A DNA stretch of 64,000 nucleotides from Gemmobacter sp. (GCF_034676705.1 NZ_JAUCBS010000013.1:1654501-1718500); one strand, 5' to 3'; shown: positions 46,938 to 55,819, numbered from the stretch's first letter. Made by a program: numbers and translations. Notes: generated by a model from the letters alone, not told the origin.

Positions 46938-47804
46938 TTATCCCGCGACCTCTGTGACGGGGATGCCGAGCGCGGTGAAGCCATTGAGCACGGCAACCCT
47001 GACCTGGAACTCCGCAACCTGACGGTCGAAGTCTCGGGCGGACAGGCGCTGACCCAGCAGCTTGACGCAGTGCATCTTGGTTTCGGCGCGGCTTCGGCGG
47101 TGATAGCCGCTCCATCGTCGCCAGATGGTCCGCCCGACGCGCTTCGATGTGCGCAGGATTTCGTTGCGCGCGACAGCACCGGGGGTGTCTGGCTTCCAGG
47201 GCTTGGCGTTCTTGCGGGGCGGTATGATCGCCGCCGCGCCACGGGCCGCGATGGCGTCATGGCACTTGCGGGTGTCGAAGGCGCCGTCGGCGGTGACAGT
47301 GGCGATCTCCTGCTCGGGAGGGATCTGGCCCAGCAGTTCGGGCAGCATGGGCGCGTCGCCCACGTCGCTGGTGGTGAACTCGGCCGCCCGGATTTCTAGG
47401 GATTTCTCGTCGATCCCGATGTGGATCTTGCGCCAAACCCGGCGTTTGGTGCCTCCATGCTTGCGGGCGTTCCATTCCCCTTCGCCCTCGACCTTGATCC
47501 CGGTGCTGTCCACCAGCAGGTGCAACGGGCCGTTGGAACCCCGGTAGGGAATGTTCACCTTCAACGCCTTCTGGCGGCGGCTGAGCGTGCTGAAGTCGGG
47601 CACGGCCCAGTCCAGGCCGATCAGGCGCAGGAGGCTCTCAACAAACCCGGTTGTCTGTCGAAGCGCCATGCCGAACAGAACCTTCATCGTCAGGCAGGTT
47701 TGGATGGCGGCATCACCATAGGCGGGCTGCCGCCCGCGCTTGCCGGTCGGTGCGGCTTCCCATGTCATGGCGGGATCGAACCAGATCGTCAGCGAGCCGC
47801 GGCG
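46938..47804 (-). pseudogene. IS5-family transposase copy 2, 3' part
   Basis: Encodes all but about the first 30 residues of the transposase, with the DDE residues intact; its 5' end is cut by the IS256-type element. The remaining start codon and first codons lie at 49187-49252. Confidence 0.88.
47797..47804. repeat. 8-base target duplication, left copy
   Basis: CCGCGGCG directly precedes the IS256-type element; the same octamer follows it at 49179-49186. Eight bases is the IS256-family norm. Confidence 0.9.
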
Positions 47805-49178
47805 GATAGTGCCCCACGGCGTGGTGTAGGAGGCCGCAGGCGACGCTGATGGCGACGCTGGCGGTCACCGTCGATCTTCGGAAAGGTTTGGGTTGCGACA
47901 CCTGAAACCTGAGACGGAGATGACGATGACCGACGACAGAATGGCGCTGATCGAGCTGGTTGAGAAGCAGGCCGATGGCGACCTCGTGCGCGAGATGCTG
48001 GCCTTTGCGGCCGAGCGGATCATGGAAGCAGAGATCGAGGCGCGGACGGGCGCGGCCAAAGGTGCGCGCTCGCCGATGCGGGAAGCCCAGCGAAACGGAT
48101 ACCGCGACCGGGACTGGGACACGCGCGCTGGCCGCATCTCGCTGGAGATCCCGAAGCTGCGGAAGGGAAGCTACTTCCCCAGCTTCCTCGAGCCACGCCG
48201 CACGGCGGAGAAAGCCTTGGTTGCTGTGATCCAGGAAGCCTACGTCCACGGCATCTCGACGCGGTCCGTCGATGATCTGGTCAAAGCCATGGGCGCTGGT
48301 GGCATGTCGAAGAGCCAGGTCAGCCGGCTGTGCATGGAGATCGATGAGCGGGTGGACGCCTTCCTGGCCCGCCCCCTGGAAGGTGCGTGGCCCTATCTCT
48401 GGCTCGACGCCACCTACCTCAAGGTCAGGGAGGGCGGGCGCATCATCAGCAAGGCGGTGATACTCGCCGTGGCCGTGAACGAGGACGGCAAGCGCGAGGT
48501 GCTGGGCGTCGCCACCGGTCCGTCCGAGGCGGAGACCTTCTGGACCGACTTCCTGCGCAGTCTTGCGGACCGGGGCCTGCGCGGCGTGAAGCTGGTGATC
48601 GCAGACGACCACAAGGGCCTGCGGGCCGCGGCGCGCCGGGTCTTCAACGCCACCCACCAGAGATGCCGCATTCACTGGATGCGCAACGTCCTGGCTTACG
48701 CTCCGGCAAAGCAGCGCACCGCGGTGGCGGCGATGCTGAAGACGATCTTTGCCCAGGAGAGCAAGGCCGACGCCGAGGCACAGTGGAATGTCGTGGCCGA
48801 CGCCCTGCGGGAAAAGCAGCCCAAACTCGGTGCCCTGATGGACGCCTCCTGCGACGATGTCCTCGCTTACATGTCGTTTCCCCGCGAGCACTGGACCCAG
48901 ATCGCCTCCACCAACCCGCTGGAACGTGTGAACCGCGAGGTGAAACGGCGAGCCGATGTCATAGGGATCTTCCCGAACGATGCTGCCATCGTCCGCCTCG
49001 TCGGCGCGCTGATGCTCGAGACCAACGACGAGTGGGCCGTCGCGCGGCGATACATGAGCCTTGAAACGCTCGCCCGCGTCACCGACAATCCCAACGTCAG
49101 GCTGCCTGCCGTGGCTACCTGACAGACCAGGACCTCTCAGAAGGTCGGCGCTCCTACACCACGCCGTGGGGCACTATC
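47805..49178. mobile_element. IS256-family (Mutator-type) insertion sequence
   Basis: 1,374 bases with 28-base perfect terminal inverted repeats beginning GATAGTGCCCCACGGCGTGG, an 8-base target duplication and one intact transposase gene. Inserted near the start of the transposase gene of IS903-like copy 2. Confidence 0.93.
47926..49122 (+). CDS. IS256-family transposase
   Basis: 398 residues from ATG at 47926 (GGAG seven bases upstream; ATG at 47920 is possible). LDATYLKVREGG holds the first Asp, VIADDHKGLRAA the second, and the Glu is in TNPLERVNREVKRR, the Mutator DDE signature with HQRCRIHWMRNVLAY between them. Intact, so probably active. Confidence 0.92.
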   Translation: MTDDRMALIELVEKQADGDLVREMLAFAAERIMEAEIEARTGAAKGARSPMREAQRNGYRDRDWDTRAGRISLEIPKLRKGSYFPSFLEPRRTAEKALVAVIQEAYVHGISTRSVDDLVKAMGAGGMSKSQVSRLCMEIDERVDAFLARPLEGAWPYLWLDATYLKVREGGRIISKAVILAVAVNEDGKREVLGVATGPSEAETFWTDFLRSLADRGLRGVKLVIADDHKGLRAAARRVFNATHQRCRIHWMRNVLAYAPAKQRTAVAAMLKTIFAQESKADAEAQWNVVADALREKQPKLGALMDASCDDVLAYMSFPREHWTQIASTNPLERVNREVKRRADVIGIFPNDAAIVRLVGALMLETNDEWAVARRYMSLETLARVTDNPNVRLPAVAT

Positions 49179-49186
49179 CCGCGGCG

Positions 49187-49252
49187 CTTCAGCGCTTCAT
49201 TGTAGGCCGGCCAGTTCCTGGTCTTGTAGGTCGGAGGTGTCGGTCTGCTCAT
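49187..49252 (-). pseudogene. IS5-family transposase copy 2, 5' part
   Basis: The first 22 codons (MSRPTPPTYKTRNWPAYNEA) of the transposase, separated from the rest by the IS256-type element. Confidence 0.85.
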
Positions 49253-49315
49253 GCCTCACAGCTACCATGCTGGATTCACGAGATGAATCCCTCACAGGAT
49301 TTGTGCAACAGAGCC

Positions 49316-50093
49316 GTGTTCTGTTACCCAGCGATGAATGCGGCCTGACGTTGTTGTAGTCATAGCGCCAGATCGCCAACTTTCGGCGGGCATCGGCGAG
49401 GCTGTCGAAGATTTCCTCATTGAGGCATTCGTCGCGCAGGCTTCCATTGAAGGACTCGATAAAGCCGTTCTGCTGCGGCCTGCCCGGGTCGATGTAGTGC
49501 CATTCGACGCCGTTCTCGTTGGCCCACTTCAGGATGGCCTTGCTGGTGAACTCGGTTCCGTTGTCGCTGACGATGCAAGCGGGCTTGCCGTAAATCCTGA
49601 CCAGCGCATCCAGTTCCCGCGCCACCCGAGCCCCCGAGATGCTGGTGTCGGCGATCAGCGCGAGGTTCTCGCGGCAGCAATCGTCGTTCACGGCCAGGAT
49701 GCGGAACTTGCGGCAGGTCCCGAACGTGTCGGACAGGAAGTCCAGCGACCAGCGCTGGTTCGGCCGCAGCGGCACCGGCATTGGCGTGCGGCTGCCCCGC
49801 GCCCGTTTGCGCCCCCGTCGTCGGTGCACCGACAAGCCCTCTTCCCGGTAAATCCGGTAGAGCTTCTTTTCGTTCATGATCATGCCCTTGCGCTCCAGCA
49901 TGATGCCCACACGCCGATACCCGAAGCGACGACGCTTCTCGGCGATCCTGTGCATCTCCTCACGGATTTCCGGGTTATCGGGCGGCCTGTCACGCCGCAC
50001 CGTCTTCGGATCGACACCGATCAGGACGCAGGCCCGGCGTTGAGAGATCGGATGACCCTTCAGCGCCCGCAGCACTGCCTCCCGCCGTTGCAT
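49316..50093 (-). pseudogene. IS3-family transposase orfB, 3'-truncated (copy 1)
   Basis: Integrase-core transposase: NQRWSLDFLSDTF (D), CIVSDNGTEF (D) and QQNGFIESFNGSLRDEC (E) are present, and the frame continues to VRPHSSLGNRT before running into the IS903-like end. Only the extreme C-terminus is lost. It lies 8 bases after orfA; IS3 elements normally join both by frameshifting. Confidence 0.88.
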
Positions 50094-50101
50094 CGGCGTC
50101 G

Positions 50102-50365
50102 TCAGGGTTTTCCCAAAAGGTCTTTCAAGACCACATTGTCCAACATCGCATCCGCTAGCAGGCGCTTGAGCTTCGCATTCTCATCCTCGAGCTGCTTCAG
50201 CCGCTTGGCGTCGGACAGGTCCATCCCGCCATACTTGGCCTTCAGCTTGTAGAAGGTCGCGGGGCTCAGCCCGTGCTTCCGACACAACTCGGAGGTCGGC
50301 AAACCTGCCTCCTGCTCTTTGATCATCCCGATGATTTGCGCCTCGGTGAAACGGCTTTTCCTCAT
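50102..50365 (-). CDS. IS3-family orfA (copy 1)
   Basis: 87 residues, HTH and leucine-zipper type: RKSRFTEAQIIGMIKEQEAG, LCRKHGLSPATFYKLKAKYGG, then RLKQLEDENAKLKRLLADAMLD. Intact. Confidence 0.9.
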   Translation of the reverse strand: MRKSRFTEAQIIGMIKEQEAGLPTSELCRKHGLSPATFYKLKAKYGGMDLSDAKRLKQLEDENAKLKRLLADAMLDNVVLKDLLGKP

Positions 50366-50433
50366 GTCGTCTGCTCCTTTTCAGGTTGCGCAGACCCTAC
50401 ATCACAGCGAGGGAACTTCCGGGGGGCAGGTCA

Positions 50434-51036
50434 GATGTAGTGCCATTCGACGCCGTTCTCGTTGGCCCACTTCAGGATGGCCTTGCTGGTGAACTCGGTT
50501 CCGTTGTCGCTGACGATGCAAGCGGGCTTGCCGTAAATCCTGACCAGCGCATCCAGTTCCCGCGCCACCCGAGCCCCCGAGATGCTGGTGTCGGCGATCA
50601 GCGCGAGGTTCTCGCGGCAGCAATCGTCGTTCACGGCCAGGATGCGGAACTTGCGGCAGGTCCCGAACGTGTCGGACAGGAAGTCCAGCGACCAGCGCTG
50701 GTTCGGCCGCAGCGGCACCGGCATTGGCGTGCGGCTGCCCCGCGCCCGTTTGCGCCCCCGTCGTCGGTGCACCGACAAGCCCTCTTCCCGGTAAATCCGG
50801 TAGAGCTTCTTTTCGTTCATGATCATGCCCTTGCGCTCCAGCATGATGCCGACGCGCCGATACCCGAAGCAACGACGCTTCTCGGCGATCTTGTGCATCT
50901 CCTCACGGATTTCCGGGTTATCGGGCGGCCTCTCGCGCCGCACCGTCTTCGGATCGACACCGATCAGGACGCAGGCCCGGCGTTGAGAGATCGGATGATC
51001 CTTCAGCGCCCGCAGCACTGCCTCCCGCCGTTGCAT
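50434..51036 (-). pseudogene. IS3-family orfB, 3'-truncated (copy 2)
   Basis: 201 residues, from MQRREAVLRALKDHP to ENGVEWHYI. The third catalytic residue (Glu) and the C-terminus are missing. Confidence 0.85.
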
Positions 51037-51044
51037 CGGCGTCG

Positions 51045-51308
51045 TCAGGGTTTTCCCAAAAGGTCTTTCAAGACCACATTGTCCAACATCGCATCCGCTA
51101 GCAGGCGCTTGAGCTTCGCATTCTCATCCTCGAGCTGCTTCAGCCGCTTGGCGTCGGACAGCTCCATCCCGCCATACTTGGCCTTCAGCTTGTAGAAGGT
51201 CGCGGGGCTCAGCCCGTGCTTCCGACACAACTCGGAGGTCGGCAAACCTGCCTCCTGCTCTTTGATCATCCCGATGATTTGCGCCTCGGTGAAACGGCTT
51301 TTCCTCAT
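51045..51308 (-). CDS. IS3-family orfA (copy 2)
   Basis: 87 residues, one substitution from copy 1 (Asp to Glu near residue 48). Intact but its orfB is truncated. Confidence 0.88.
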   Translation of the reverse strand: MRKSRFTEAQIIGMIKEQEAGLPTSELCRKHGLSPATFYKLKAKYGGMELSDAKRLKQLEDENAKLKRLLADAMLDNVVLKDLLGKP

Positions 51309-51376
51309 GTCGTCTGCTCCTTTTCAGGTTGCGCAGACCCTACATCACAGCGAGGGAACTTCCGGGGGGCAGGTCA

Positions 51377-51549
51377 ATGTTGTTGGTCTGGAGGACACCG
51401 CCCACATCCGATTTGTTCGAGGCGCCCGTGCGAAGGCGCTTCCGCGTGGTGTCCTTGTTGCCGAAGGCGGCAAGGAACTGGAACGGGAATTCCTCTCGGT
51501 CAAAGGGCTGTTCGGCCAGCTCGGAAACGGCCTGTATCGATCTCGACAA
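51377..51549 (-). pseudogene. 5' stub of a DNA methyltransferase-like gene
   Basis: 57 codons from ATG 51549: AVSELAEQPFDREEFPFQFLAAFG, then KRLRTGASNKSDVGGVLQTNNI. This resembles the start of large class I DNA methyltransferases of type IIG/MmeI-like restriction systems, in which such a stretch precedes the helical spacer (recalled, not searched). The IS3-type copy 2 cuts it directly after NNI. Confidence 0.45.
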
Positions 51550-51552
51550 CGT

Positions 51553-51975
51553 TCATTCGCCGCCCCAAGGGTTGATCACATCGACTCCGCAGCCCTCAAA
51601 GTCACGCGTGTTGCGCGTGATGACCGGCATTCCCGCCGCCCGCGCTATTGCTGCGATTTGGCAATCCGCATCCGCGATCGGCCGCCCCACAGACCTTCGG
51701 CCTGCAGCGATCTCGGCATAGGTCTTGGCCGCATCAGTGTCGAAGGGCAGGATGCGCCCCTCGAAATCCTCCGCAATCGTAGCGTCAAGCGCCGCCCTCA
51801 GGCCTTCGCGCCGCTGGCCTGCTGGAAGAATGGCGATGCCGGTGCGGAGCTCTGCTTCGGTTACGGCGGAGAGGTAGAGGGTGGAGGGGTCTTGGGTGGA
51901 GAACCAGCTGAGGACAGAGGGGGCTGGGGTGGCCCGCATCAGCTCGGAAATGACGTTGGTGTCGATGAGGAACAT
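51553..51975 (-). CDS. fitB: PIN-domain toxin, FitB/VapC-type
   Basis: 140 residues. FLIDTNVISELMR gives the first acidic residue, SAVTEAELRTGIA the Glu, and RPIADADCQIAAIARAAG the further Asp residues; ITRNTRDFEGCGVDVINPW is the usual ending. An RNase held inactive by its antitoxin. It starts 4 bases after the antitoxin stop. Confidence 0.88.
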   Translation of the reverse strand: MFLIDTNVISELMRATPAPSVLSWFSTQDPSTLYLSAVTEAELRTGIAILPAGQRREGLRAALDATIAEDFEGRILPFDTDAAKTYAEIAAGRRSVGRPIADADCQIAAIARAAGMPVITRNTRDFEGCGVDVINPWGGE

Positions 51976-51979
51976 GGAT

Positions 51980-52222
51980 TCACTCGAAATTCGGCGTCGG
52001 TCTCATCTCACTGCGCTTGGGCTGGGGAAGATCGATGCCGCCGACTTCCGCAAACCGCGCATGGATGGACTGGCCAAGGTCGCGCAGCGGCGTCGGCCGC
52101 GTAACCACCTGCCGCAGGATTTCCCGTGCCTCTTCTTCCATCGACCGACCATGCTCGGCCGCCCGCACGCGCAGGCGGCGCTTCACGTCGTCGTCAAGGT
52201 TTCTGATGGTGATGCTGCCCAT
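51980..52222 (-). CDS. fitA: FitA-type ribbon-helix-helix antitoxin
   Basis: 80 residues from ATG 52222: MGSITIRNLDDDVKRRLRVRAAEHGRSMEEEAREIL is an Arc/FitA RHH domain, and the C-terminal tail with RFAEVGGIDLPQP blocks the toxin. The in-frame ATG at 52270 is 16 codons upstream and adds no domain sequence. Confidence 0.87.
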   Translation of the reverse strand: MGSITIRNLDDDVKRRLRVRAAEHGRSMEEEAREILRQVVTRPTPLRDLGQSIHARFAEVGGIDLPQPKRSEMRPTPNFE

Positions 52223-52424
52223 GTGTGCCTCCCACTGCTTCCTGCAAGTTAGGCAATGCTTGCACTGCAATCAAGTGATGCTTTCCAGTTGTGCCGACGC
52301 TCTGGTCCAACCGCCGTATCCGCCGGTTCAATCGGCGATCGATGCCAAGGACGACAAGCGTCGTGGGCAGCGTCAGGACGAGGAAGATACCGGCAATCGC
52401 GGTAAAGGCACCAAAGGTCTGCAC

Positions 52425-52832
52425 GTTGGGCGGGCTGGCGAAACCATCTGGGGCGTGCGGGGCAAGACGGGCGCCGAAGTCGCCATTCCGATTGGCCCGA
52501 CGCTGCACGCGGCCCTGAAACAAGCCACGCAGCACGATGCGCCCGCATTGCTGGCCAGCTCACGCGGCGAGCAATGGATCTACAACGGTTTCTCCACCGT
52601 CTGGCACCGCTTCAAGACGGGGCTGGAGGCCGAGGAGCTGATCCAGCCCGGCCTCACCCTCAAGGGACTGCGGCATACCGTGGCGACCACGCTGCGCGAG
52701 GCGGGGCTAGATGAACGCCGCATTGCCGACCTTCTGGGACAGAAAACCCTGTCCATGGCGCGGCACTATTCGCGGTCTGCCAACCTTGCGGCGAAGAACC
52801 GCGAGACCATGGCGCGTGTTGAGGGGTACTAA
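52425..52832 (+). pseudogene. C-terminal fragment of a tyrosine-type integrase
   Basis: GKTGAEVAIPIGPTLHAAL, LTLKGLRHTVATTLREAGLDERRIADLLGQKTLSMARHYSR carries the HxxR-H and Tyr residues of phage integrases. The N-terminal half, including the first catalytic Arg, is missing; upstream bases instead show antisense of a possible membrane-protein piece (FGAFTAIAGIFLVLTLPTTLVVLG) near 52330-52420. Confidence 0.7.
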
Positions 52833-53229
52833 CTTCTGGACGAGTTCCGAGTTTGAGGGTTGCGGGCGTAACCTATTGGATCAGCGATGAAACGTTGCGC
52901 TTTCCTGACTTCAGGAACGCTGCGGGCGATGAAAGTCAGTGGGTGAAAATGCGCGATGTGAGGGTATCGAGGCCGCATCCAATCGACATTTGCCCTGCAT
53001 CTGGAGCGCATCGGCTATCGCATAGACAACATTGGCAAAAAGTAATGTAGCTGCCGTCCGAGCGCGCGCGAAGGTGCCGGAAGTTGGCGCGGAGGTAAGG
53101 CCCGAACTCGGCAAACGCTGCCGAGTTCGGTGAAAGTGGTTCGCTGCGGGCCAACTGCATTGAAATTGTTTAGAAATCCGGGGAATCTCGTGTTTGCCCG
53201 CGACGCGGCGAACTCGGAAGCGCGAAATG
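52833..53229. other. Non-coding spacer before the prophage genes
   Basis: 397 bases without a convincing gene. It contains a strong hairpin (53102-53130) and probably the left end of the Mu-like prophage, which I could not place. Confidence 0.4.
53102..53130. repeat. Perfect 12-base-arm palindrome
   Basis: CCGAACTCGGCA at 53102-53113 pairs with TGCCGAGTTCGG at 53119-53130 around AACGC. No T-run follows on either side. Confidence 0.6.
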
Positions 53230-54090
53230 TCAGGATCTGGCGCGCGGCGGGGTATCGTGAGGCAATCCTGACAGGTCAATCAGGGCGAAGTTCGAGACCA
53301 GAAGCTCGGCCCGGTCGTTGCCGCCAGCGCCCCGGCGGGAATTGACGGTGTAGGTCGTCCGCACTTCGGTCAGCTCGAAGGCGCCGAAGGTGGCGCGGAT
53401 CTCGGGCACGTCGTTGATTGACAGAATGAACCGCCCGCCGATCCCAGCCAGCAGCTCAGCCATCCTAGCGAAGTCCTGGCGATCGAATATCTGCTTGCCG
53501 TAGTCGTCCTCGCAGCCCCAGTAGGGCGGGTCGAGGTAGAACAGCGTGTCCGGCCCATCATAACGCGGGATGAAGGCGGTCCAGTCCAGGCATTCGATGG
53601 TCACGCCGGACAGCCGGGTATGCAGATCCTCGAGCAGCGGCTCGAGGGCGATCAGGTTGAACCGGGCGGGCCGGGCCTTGTCGACGCCGAAGTTGCGACC
53701 AGACACCTTGCCACCGAAGGCCGTCCTTTGCAGGTAAAGGAACCGCGCCGCCCGCTCCAGATCGGTCAGCGTGTCGGGATCGACCCGGGCCAAGCGCTCG
53801 AACTCCGCCCTGGTGGTCAGGCCGAACTTCAGCACTTCGAGAAACTGGACATAGTGGCGCTGGAGGATGCGGAACAGGTTGGCGATGTCGCGGGAACGGT
53901 CGTTGATGACCTCGGCTTTGGGCCGCATCGTGCGGCGCAGGAACACGCCACCCATGCCGACGAACGGCTCGGCGTAGGTGACATGCGGGACGGTCTCGAT
54001 CAGCCCACAGATGCGGCGCGCAAGGTTACGTTTGCCGCCCAGCCATGGGGCGGCGGGAGATACGGGCGTGATCGGGGTGAGGGCAGACAT
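53230..54090 (-). CDS. D12-class DNA adenine N6-methyltransferase
   Basis: 286 residues. Motif I region PWLGGKRNLARRICGLIE and AEPFVGMGGVFLRR, and catalytic motif IV FYLDPPYWG, are those of Dam-type enzymes. No restriction enzyme is adjacent, so it is an orphan methylase, probably a phage gene protecting or regulating the prophage. It runs leftward with the next two genes and the repressor. Confidence 0.87.
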   Translation of the reverse strand: MSALTPITPVSPAAPWLGGKRNLARRICGLIETVPHVTYAEPFVGMGGVFLRRTMRPKAEVINDRSRDIANLFRILQRHYVQFLEVLKFGLTTRAEFERLARVDPDTLTDLERAARFLYLQRTAFGGKVSGRNFGVDKARPARFNLIALEPLLEDLHTRLSGVTIECLDWTAFIPRYDGPDTLFYLDPPYWGCEDDYGKQIFDRQDFARMAELLAGIGGRFILSINDVPEIRATFGAFELTEVRTTYTVNSRRGAGGNDRAELLVSNFALIDLSGLPHDTPPRARS

Positions 54091-54140
54091 AGGGTTCTCC
54101 TTCGGGGGAAGTGAGAACTTATCAGGAACATCTGCGCGTG

Positions 54141-54389
54141 TCAGTTGTCGGGATCTGTGGTCGTCGAGTTAGCTCGATCATTCTTCGGGACCGGACCGGG
54201 CCATGGTTGATCGAGGACGAGGCGGCGGAAGTCTTCGGGTGGCAGCGCGGCTATGAGAATGTCCATCGCGGGGCCGAGCTGGGACTGCCACATCTTGGCG
54301 CCCTGATAGCGCATGTCCTCGGGCAGGCCCTGTTGGCGGCACAAGGCACGAGCGGCCAGTTCAAGGGTGGTTTTGGGTTTTGTCGCCAT
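54141..54389 (-). CDS. Hypothetical phage protein, 82 aa
   Basis: MATKPKTTLELAARALCRQQGLPEDM then WQSQLGPAMDILIAALPPEDFRRLVLD; a small helical protein. Not recognised. The second Met at 54389 is used as start. Confidence 0.55.
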   Translation of the reverse strand: MATKPKTTLELAARALCRQQGLPEDMRYQGAKMWQSQLGPAMDILIAALPPEDFRRLVLDQPWPGPVPKNDRANSTTTDPDN

Positions 54390-54402
54390 CAATGTGCATG
54401 CC

Positions 54403-55044
54403 TTAGTAGCGAGGCGCTCTAACCGAGTTTGGTTGGCAAACGTGCCAGTCAGCTTGCTCTGCGGATTGCCCCTCTATGCCCCAGCACCAACCAAGATCGT
54501 TCAGGTGAGCGGCGAGACCATCCCTGTATGTGCATACCTCAGCCCCCGGCGCGTCGCCTTCAGGACCGGCGCAGCGGCGCTGCATTTCACGCACCTCGAC
54601 AAGCAGCCGCCTCGTTTCATCATTCGATGAATCCTGTGAAGCGCTGACATCATTCACATCCATACCAGCAGCGACGCAAAGGCGCTGGATCGCAACCTGC
54701 TCGATCGGGGTTCGTGCCACCTTTGGTGCGAACACGCGCGTGCCAGCAACATTGGTCCCGAGAACGCCATGAAAGGCGCGATAGGGGCCATATATACCTG
54801 CCATCTCAATGCCAGATACGAGGCCGCAAGCTTCGATAACTCCAGCTGATCCGATAGCCGAAACAACGCTCGTCACTCTGGCGCGTGCGGGCATCAGTGT
54901 CTCGTTCGCTACTGCCGCTTGAACAACCCGAAGATCGCCCGCATTCAGGCGATGTCGAGCACCCGGGGAAATCTGCGGCGACTGAGGTGTATCCTGCACA
55001 CAAGCGGAAAGGGAGAGGGCAGCGAGAGCTACGACTAGTCGCAT
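54403..55044 (-). CDS. Putative lipoprotein of the Mu-like prophage
   Basis: 213 residues. MRLVVALAALSLSAC is a lipoprotein signal peptide with lipobox LSAC; the mature protein has several Cys residues (VIEACG, RLCVAAG, RRCAG, EVCTYR, GWCWG, HVCQP) that could form disulphides in the periplasm. Function unknown; surface or periplasmic proteins next to phage repressors can act in superinfection exclusion (speculation). Confidence 0.65.
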   Translation of the reverse strand: MRLVVALAALSLSACVQDTPQSPQISPGARHRLNAGDLRVVQAAVANETLMPARARVTSVVSAIGSAGVIEACGLVSGIEMAGIYGPYRAFHGVLGTNVAGTRVFAPKVARTPIEQVAIQRLCVAAGMDVNDVSASQDSSNDETRRLLVEVREMQRRCAGPEGDAPGAEVCTYRDGLAAHLNDLGWCWGIEGQSAEQADWHVCQPNSVRAPRY

Positions 55045-55060
55045 CTTGAAGGCGGTCCTT

Positions 55061-55819
55061 TCAGAACTTGCTGACGGCGGCATAAACCCGACCGATCACG
55101 CGCAACTGTTGCAGCGCGGCGGCATCAAGGGTTTCTGTATCATAGGCCCGGTTGTCGGAAATGAGATCGATCCTCCCATCGAGGCGGCGGCGGACGCGCT
55201 TCACCAGCAGGTCGTTCTCGACGGCGATCACATAGATGAAGCCGTTCTGGATCTCGGTCTTTGAGGTGTCCACCAGCATTGGGGAGCCGTTCGCGATGGT
55301 GGGCTCCATGCTGTCGCCTTGGGCTGGCAAAATAACCGCAGATGCGGTCTGCACCCCGATTTCCGTTAACCAGTGCTTTTCGAAGGCGACGCGGGTGGTT
55401 GGTACGTCGCTGATGGCGACGGCCCCAGGTCCAGCAGATGGTCGGACCTCATCGTACCTCGGGATGGATATCATGCCGGGCTGATCCAACTCATCCGGGC
55501 CAAACACGCCAAGCCCTACAGGTTCCTGAAGCGGATGTTCAAGGCTCGCCGCATCAGCGATCCGCATGCGCTCCTGCTTGGCACGAAACGCCTCATGTGC
55601 TCGTTGACGCAGCTCGCTGGTCTTCACCGGCGGTTTTGGCGACGGGAAGATTAGAGCCGGCTCAATCTCCAAGCCTTCAATGATGGCCATCACTGTGGAG
55701 AATGATGCCTTGGTTTGACCGGACAGGTTTTTATTCAATGTTCCCAATGGTATACCCGTAATCTCCGCCACTCTTTGTGCTCCACCTCGTATTCTTATGG
55801 CCTCCTTGATCCGCCGCAT
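55061..55819 (-). CDS. Prophage repressor, HTH plus S24/LexA-type peptidase
   Basis: 252 residues from ATG 55819. N-terminal HTH RRIKEAIRIRGGAQRVAEITGIPLGTLNKNLSG; C-terminal LexA-like domain with the Ser of QGDSMEPTI and the Lys of LLVKRVRRR. RecA-stimulated self-cleavage would allow induction. The frame is open upstream of 55819, so a longer N-terminus with a non-ATG start is possible. It faces the ner-like gene across an operator region, as c and ner do in Mu. Confidence 0.82.
   Translation of the reverse strand: MRRIKEAIRIRGGAQRVAEITGIPLGTLNKNLSGQTKASFSTVMAIIEGLEIEPALIFPSPKPPVKTSELRQRAHEAFRAKQERMRIADAASLEHPLQEPVGLGVFGPDELDQPGMISIPRYDEVRPSAGPGAVAISDVPTTRVAFEKHWLTEIGVQTASAVILPAQGDSMEPTIANGSPMLVDTSKTEIQNGFIYVIAVENDLLVKRVRRRLDGRIDLISDNRAYDTETLDAAALQQLRVIGRVYAAVSKF

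Larger units (their letters stand above)
46883..49315. mobile_element. IS5-family (IS903-like) element, copy 2, interrupted by an IS256-type element
   Basis: Left end at 46883 (GGACTCTGTTGCAC), right end at 49315 (ending CAACAGAGCC). Without the 1,374-base IS256-type insert and one 8-base duplication it would be the same length as copy 1, and it is in direct orientation to it. Flanks again show no target duplication. Confidence 0.82.
49316..50433. mobile_element. IS3-family element, copy 1, right part
   Basis: Its orfA end is complete, with terminal sequence ending GGGGGGCAGGTCA at 50433; the orfB end is cut at 49316 by IS903-like copy 2. Bases 49491-50433 are repeated almost exactly at 50434-51376. 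Confidence 0.82.
50434..51376. mobile_element. IS3-family element, copy 2, truncated inside orfB
   Basis: 943 bases, starting abruptly within orfB directly after the end of copy 1 and ending with the terminal GGGGGGCAGGTCA at 51376. It differs from copy 1 by a handful of substitutions (for example MELSD versus MDLSD in orfA), so it is a separate older copy, not a recent duplication. The simplest reading is that copy 1 inserted into it. Confidence 0.8.

Noticed and set aside
51262..52104. A 280-codon plus-strand frame over the IS3 end and the toxin gene.
   Set aside because: It runs antisense to the FitB toxin and IS orfA, with no domain of its own.
53090..53140. Palindrome as a Rho-independent terminator.
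   Set aside because: No T-run follows either arm and no gene ends directly before it.
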